The notes under the pieces were generated by a model. The model searched no databases. It was not told the DNA's origin and saw only the letters and a list, made by a program, of their open reading frames with translations. The position numbers and the translations under genes were made by a program. 6,929 nucleotides of DNA from JAWLCG01 sp041687295. Lineage in GTDB: Bacteria > Planctomycetota > Phycisphaerae > SM23-33 > FEN-1343. The stretch covers positions 1 through 6,929 of the forward strand of contig JAWLCG010000279.1 of NCBI GenBank assembly GCA_041687295.1, given 5' to 3'. Position 1 is the stretch's first letter; each line of letters opens with the position of its first letter. Of this stretch, positions 4,521 through 6,929 are shown piece by piece.

Positions 4521-6023
4521 ATGTCCCTGCGAGTCTACAACACGCTGACCAAGACCGAGGAGCGTTTCGAGCCGGTCCACCCGGGCAAGGTGGGCATCTA
4601 CCTGTGCGGGCCGACGGTCTACAAGCCCAGCCACATCGGCCACGCGATCGGGCCGGTGATCTTCGACACGATCAAGCGTTACCTCGTCCACAAGGGCTAT
4701 CAGGTCAAGCTGGTGGTCAACATCACGGATGTCGACGACAAGATCATCCATGAGGCCACCGCCCAGGGCGTGCCGATGGCCGAGGTGGCCAACCGCGTCG
4801 CGCAGAACTACTTCGAGTGCCTCGAGGCCCTGGGCGTCCGCAGCGTGGACGCCTTCCCGCGGGCGACCGAGCACATCGGAGGCATCGTGGAGATGGTGGC
4901 TGGCCTGGTCCAGAAGGGCGCCGCCTACGTCGTCGACGGCGACGTCTACTTCGACCACGCCCGGGCCGCCGAGTACGGCAAGCTCTCGGGGCGCGACGTC
5001 GCCCACGAGATGCACGGCACGCGCGACCTGGCCAGCAAGAGCCGCCACCCCGCCGACTTCGCCCTCTGGAAGGCCGCCAAGCCCGGCGAGCCCGGCTGGA
5101 ACTCGCCCTGGGGCCAGGGCCGGCCCGGCTGGCACATCGAGTGCTCGGCCATGAGCATCCACGAGCTGGGCGAGACCTACGACATCCACGGCGGCGGGAT
5201 GGACCTGATCTTCCCCCACCACGAAAACGAGATTGCCCAGAGCACCGCCGCCACCGGCAAGCCCTACGCCAAGTACTGGCTCCACAATGGCCTGACGCGC
5301 GTCCGCACCAAGGCCGCCGGCGGCGAGCTCCACACCGAGAAGATGTCCAAGAGCCTCGGCAACATCCGCACCATCAGCGAGCTGCTGGAGAGCTACTCCG
5401 GCGAGACGATCCGCATGTTCGTCCTGAGCACCCACTACCGCCGCCCGCTGGACTTCTCCGACGAGCAGCTGGACAACACCGCCAAGGCCCTGGCCAACTT
5501 CTACCGCCTCTTCGAGCGGATCGAACGGCTCACCGGCGAGGACCCCTACGAGCCGGGCCAACTGCTCGACCGCCTGCACGAACAGGCCCCCGAGCCGCCC
5601 CACCGCGGCTTCGTCGAGGAGGTCCTCGACGCCCGCGTCAAGCTCTACGAGGCGATGGACAACGACTTCAACACCGCCGGCGCCATCGCCGTGCTGCACG
5701 AGACGGCCGCCGGCATCAACCGCTACATCGACACGACCAAACTCGAGGCCCACCCGACCGACCTGGGCAAGCAACTGGTCGCCGGCGCGGGCCGATCGCT
5801 CATCAGCCTGGGCCGGCTGCTGGGCCTGTTCGAGACCCGCCCGGCCCTGCAGACCGGCGGCGGCCTGGAACATGGCCTGATGGACCTGCTGATCGCCCTG
5901 CGGGCCGAGGCGCGCCAGGCGAAGAACTTCGCCCTGGCCGACCGCGTCCGCGACGGGCTCAAGGAGCTGGGCGTCACCATCGAGGACACCCCCGGCGGAA
6001 CGATCTGGCGGAAGGAGATCTGA
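4521..6023 (+). CDS. cysS: Cysteinyl-tRNA synthetase
   Basis: CysRS is the class Ia enzyme that charges tRNA-Cys with cysteine using ATP. All signatures are present in the 500-aa product: zinc ligands Cys29 (LCGPTVY), Cys208 (HIECSAM), His233 and Glu237 (FPHHENEIAQ); the HIGH motif at 38-41; DVDDKII (70-76); GGGMDL (224-229); and KMSKS at 274-278. The C-terminal helical, tRNA-binding part follows from about 310, including NDFNTAGAI (381-389). It is about 40 aa longer than the E. coli enzyme, with part of the difference in a small insert just before KMSKS (about 263-272). The ATG follows a modest AAGAGAG about 11 bases upstream (4503-4509). Its stop overlaps the ruvC start (TGATG), so the two are translationally coupled. 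No clear promoter of its own is seen, and transcription from ispF is likely. Confidence 0.98.
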   Translation: MSLRVYNTLTKTEERFEPVHPGKVGIYLCGPTVYKPSHIGHAIGPVIFDTIKRYLVHKGYQVKLVVNITDVDDKIIHEATAQGVPMAEVANRVAQNYFECLEALGVRSVDAFPRATEHIGGIVEMVAGLVQKGAAYVVDGDVYFDHARAAEYGKLSGRDVAHEMHGTRDLASKSRHPADFALWKAAKPGEPGWNSPWGQGRPGWHIECSAMSIHELGETYDIHGGGMDLIFPHHENEIAQSTAATGKPYAKYWLHNGLTRVRTKAAGGELHTEKMSKSLGNIRTISELLESYSGETIRMFVLSTHYRRPLDFSDEQLDNTAKALANFYRLFERIERLTGEDPYEPGQLLDRLHEQAPEPPHRGFVEEVLDARVKLYEAMDNDFNTAGAIAVLHETAAGINRYIDTTKLEAHPTDLGKQLVAGAGRSLISLGRLLGLFETRPALQTGGGLEHGLMDLLIALRAEARQAKNFALADRVRDGLKELGVTIEDTPGGTIWRKEI

Positions 6024-6556
6024 TGGCCCTGGCCCGTGCCACCGCGCCGGCCGAGGAAGTCCGCCCCCCCGCCAGCGGCAACCTGCGGGTGCTTGGGATC
6101 GACCCGGGCCTGCACATCACCGGCTATGGCCTGGTGGAACGCCGGGGCCGAGACTTCGCCGTCTGCGAGGCCGGCGTCATCCGCCTGCCCGTCCGGGCCA
6201 CCATGGGCCAGCGCCTCCTCACGCTGCACGCCGAGTTGGCCGACCTGATCGCCACCGGCCAGCCCGACCTCGTCGGCGTCGAGAAGCTCTACGCCCACTA
6301 CGCCCACCCGCGCACGGCCATCCTCATGGGCCATGCCCGCGGAGTCATCCTGCTGGCCGCCAGCCAGGCCGGCCTCAATGTGCTGGACCTGCCCAGCACC
6401 CGCGTAAAAAAGAGCCTCACCGGCAATGGCCACGCCAGCAAGAGCCAGATGCAGCACGCCATCCAGAGCCTCTGCCGCCTGCCCGCGCTGCCCGAGCCGC
6501 CCGACGTCGCCGACGCCCTGGCCATCGCGCTGTGCGCCGCGAGACAAGCGTTTTGA
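6023..6556 (+). CDS. ruvC: Holliday-junction resolvase RuvC
   Basis: RuvC is the dimeric endonuclease that resolves Holliday junctions moved by RuvAB, in recombinational repair. The 177-aa product has the RNase H-like fold with the four acidic catalytic residues in place: Asp27 (LGIDPGL), Glu87 (GVEKLY), Asp161 and Asp164 (DVADALAIAL). Other family marks are TGYG (33-36) and the helix HPRTAILMGHARGV (95-108). An extra N-terminal stretch of about 20 residues rich in Ala and Pro precedes the core, compared with E. coli RuvC (173 aa). The ATG shares one base with the cysS stop and has AAGGAG 5 bases upstream (6012-6017), so the start is firm. The stop lies inside the T-rich left arm of the following repeat block. 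RuvA follows after 288 bases. Confidence 0.97.
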   Translation: MALARATAPAEEVRPPASGNLRVLGIDPGLHITGYGLVERRGRDFAVCEAGVIRLPVRATMGQRLLTLHAELADLIATGQPDLVGVEKLYAHYAHPRTAILMGHARGVILLAASQAGLNVLDLPSTRVKKSLTGNGHASKSQMQHAIQSLCRLPALPEPPDVADALAIALCAARQAF

Positions 6557-6774
6557 TTTTCGCTCTTTGATTGCAGATTTTTGATTTGGGGTTCCCCGGG
6601 AACACCAGACCGAGGGAGAACCGCGGTGCTCCCTGCGCCCCCCCCCTTTCTCCAAGCCCACGGATGCAATCCGTGGGGGTCGTCAGGAGGGGTCCACGCG
6701 GCGCCCCCGGGGTCCTGGAGGTCCTGAGCGCCGCCCCGCCCCTCGAAAATCAAAAATCAAAAAATCAAAAATCG
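6551..6774. repeat. Repeat block with AT-rich inverted ends
   Basis: The GC-rich spacer between ruvC and ruvA is bounded by T-rich then A-rich DNA. GATTTTTGATTT (6576-6587) is the exact reverse complement of AAATCAAAAATC, which appears twice on the right (6747-6758 and 6762-6773) within a run of AATCAAA-type units (6746-6773). The interior holds GTTCCCCGGGAAC (6591-6603), a GGGAG...ACCGCGGT...CTCCC palindrome (6614-6633) and the dispersed repeat at 6644-6681. No transposase or gene is present. This could be a composite repeat or the remnant of a small non-autonomous element; no target duplication is evident. Confidence 0.55.
6644..6681. repeat. Dispersed nested-hairpin repeat, copy 2
   Basis: The sequence matches 2407-2428 and 2448-2463 exactly but lacks the 19-base inner hairpin of copy 1. 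The remaining stem CCCACGGAT/ATCCGTGGG (6657-6665 with 6669-6677) closes a 3-base GCA loop. The preceding poly-C tract differs from copy 1, so the shared unit is about 38 bases. Confidence 0.85.
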
Positions 6775-6801
6775 TTATAGGTTTGTTAGCATATCCTTCT
6801 G

Positions 6802-6815
6802 CGGACCGCGGTCCG
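6802..6815. promoter_or_regulatory. 14-bp palindrome upstream of ruvA
   Basis: CGGACCGCGGTCCG is a perfect palindrome ending 29 bases before the ruvA ATG, just right of an AT-rich stretch (6746-6800) where a promoter would be expected. It is a plausible operator for a dimeric regulator. It does not match the LexA boxes I know (CTG-N10-CAG, GAAC-N4-GTTC, GTTC-N7-GTTC). In GC-rich DNA such a palindrome may also arise by chance. Confidence 0.3.
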
Positions 6816-6844
6816 AGAACCCATTGCGTGCGAGGACGTCATCC

Positions 6845-6929
6845 ATGATCGCCCGGATCACAGGTCGGTTGGAGTCGGCGGCGGAGGCGGCGGTGCTGGT
6901 GGACACCGGCAACGGGCTGGCCTATGAGG
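6845..6929 (+). CDS. ruvA: Holliday-junction helicase subunit RuvA, N-terminal part
   Basis: An ATG at 6845 with GAGGA 8 bases upstream (6832-6836) opens a frame that runs off the window after 28 codons. The peptide begins MIARITGRLES and continues VLVDTGNGLAYE (17-28). This is the usual RuvA beginning (MIgrlrG.l, then a strand ending in v.GvGYe), the first strands of the OB-fold that binds the junction. RuvA forms tetramers that hold the four-way junction and load the RuvB motor; RuvC then cuts. The position after ruvC supports the call, and ruvB would be expected beyond the edge. Only about one seventh of the protein is visible. Confidence 0.85.
   Translation, partial: MIARITGRLESAAEAAVLVDTGNGLAYE

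Noticed and set aside
4455..5873. 472-codon open frame antisense to cysS
   Set aside because: Repetitive Gly/Val/Leu/Asp shadow text opposite a gene with every CysRS motif intact.
4817..6022. Arg/Pro-rich open frame continuing in phase into ruvC (579 codons in total)
   Set aside because: It is the +2 frame of cysS; ruvC has its own start at 6023 with AAGGAG 5 bases upstream and the TGATG overlap.
6746..6773. AATCAAA units as a possible origin or DnaA-box cluster
   Set aside because: They do not match TTATCCACA-type boxes, and no replication gene is nearby.

Overview
The window is high-GC bacterial DNA carrying six complete protein genes and the first 28 codons of a seventh. The genes are separated by unusually long intergenic spaces (about 120 to 510 bases) packed with palindromic and dispersed repeats. 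The GC-rich codon use, the CACAGAG-type tandem repeats, the CCGGGGGC/GCCCCCGG hairpin repeat and the single-domain TrmO together suggest a planctomycete-like bacterium, possibly of the Phycisphaerae. That placement is an inference, because no rRNA or marker phylogeny is available here.

Layout. 1-208: no gene, a cluster of GC-rich hairpin repeats. 209-1303 (-): CorA magnesium/cobalt channel. 1304-1423: divergent intergenic region with a perfect TATAAT box. 1424-2263 (+): exported LolA-fold protein of unknown role. 2264-2773: about 510 bases without a gene. It holds a CACAGAG tandem repeat, a nested hairpin repeat that recurs 4.2 kb away, a hairpin plus U-tract terminator on the minus strand with a promoter-like sequence just ahead of it (a possible RNA of about 80 nt), and a strong isolated hairpin. 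2774-3277 (-): TrmO/TsaA tRNA methyltransferase. 3278-3750: both divergent promoters and, between them, a 299-bp element with long imperfect terminal inverted repeats and a 7-bp direct repeat at its borders, i.e. a MITE. 3751-4233 (+): IspF. 4234-4520: three successive strong hairpins, including a perfect 25-bp inverted repeat. 4521-6023 (+): CysS. 6023-6556 (+): RuvC, overlapping the cysS stop by one base. 6557-6844: repeat-rich spacer with the second copy of the dispersed repeat inside AT-rich inverted repeats. 6845 to the end (+): start of RuvA.

The rightward genes ispF, cysS, ruvC and ruvA are co-oriented and could share transcripts: isoprenoid precursor synthesis, cysteine tRNA charging, and Holliday-junction processing. 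RuvC and RuvA act in one pathway but are split by a repeat block. The left half (corA, the LolA-like gene, trmO) shows no functional link to them.

I see no defence system, CRISPR array, toxin-antitoxin pair or secretion cluster. The most interesting material is non-coding: the MITE abutting the trmO -35 box, the switch-like 25-bp inverted repeat before cysS, and the candidate small RNA at 2510-2590.
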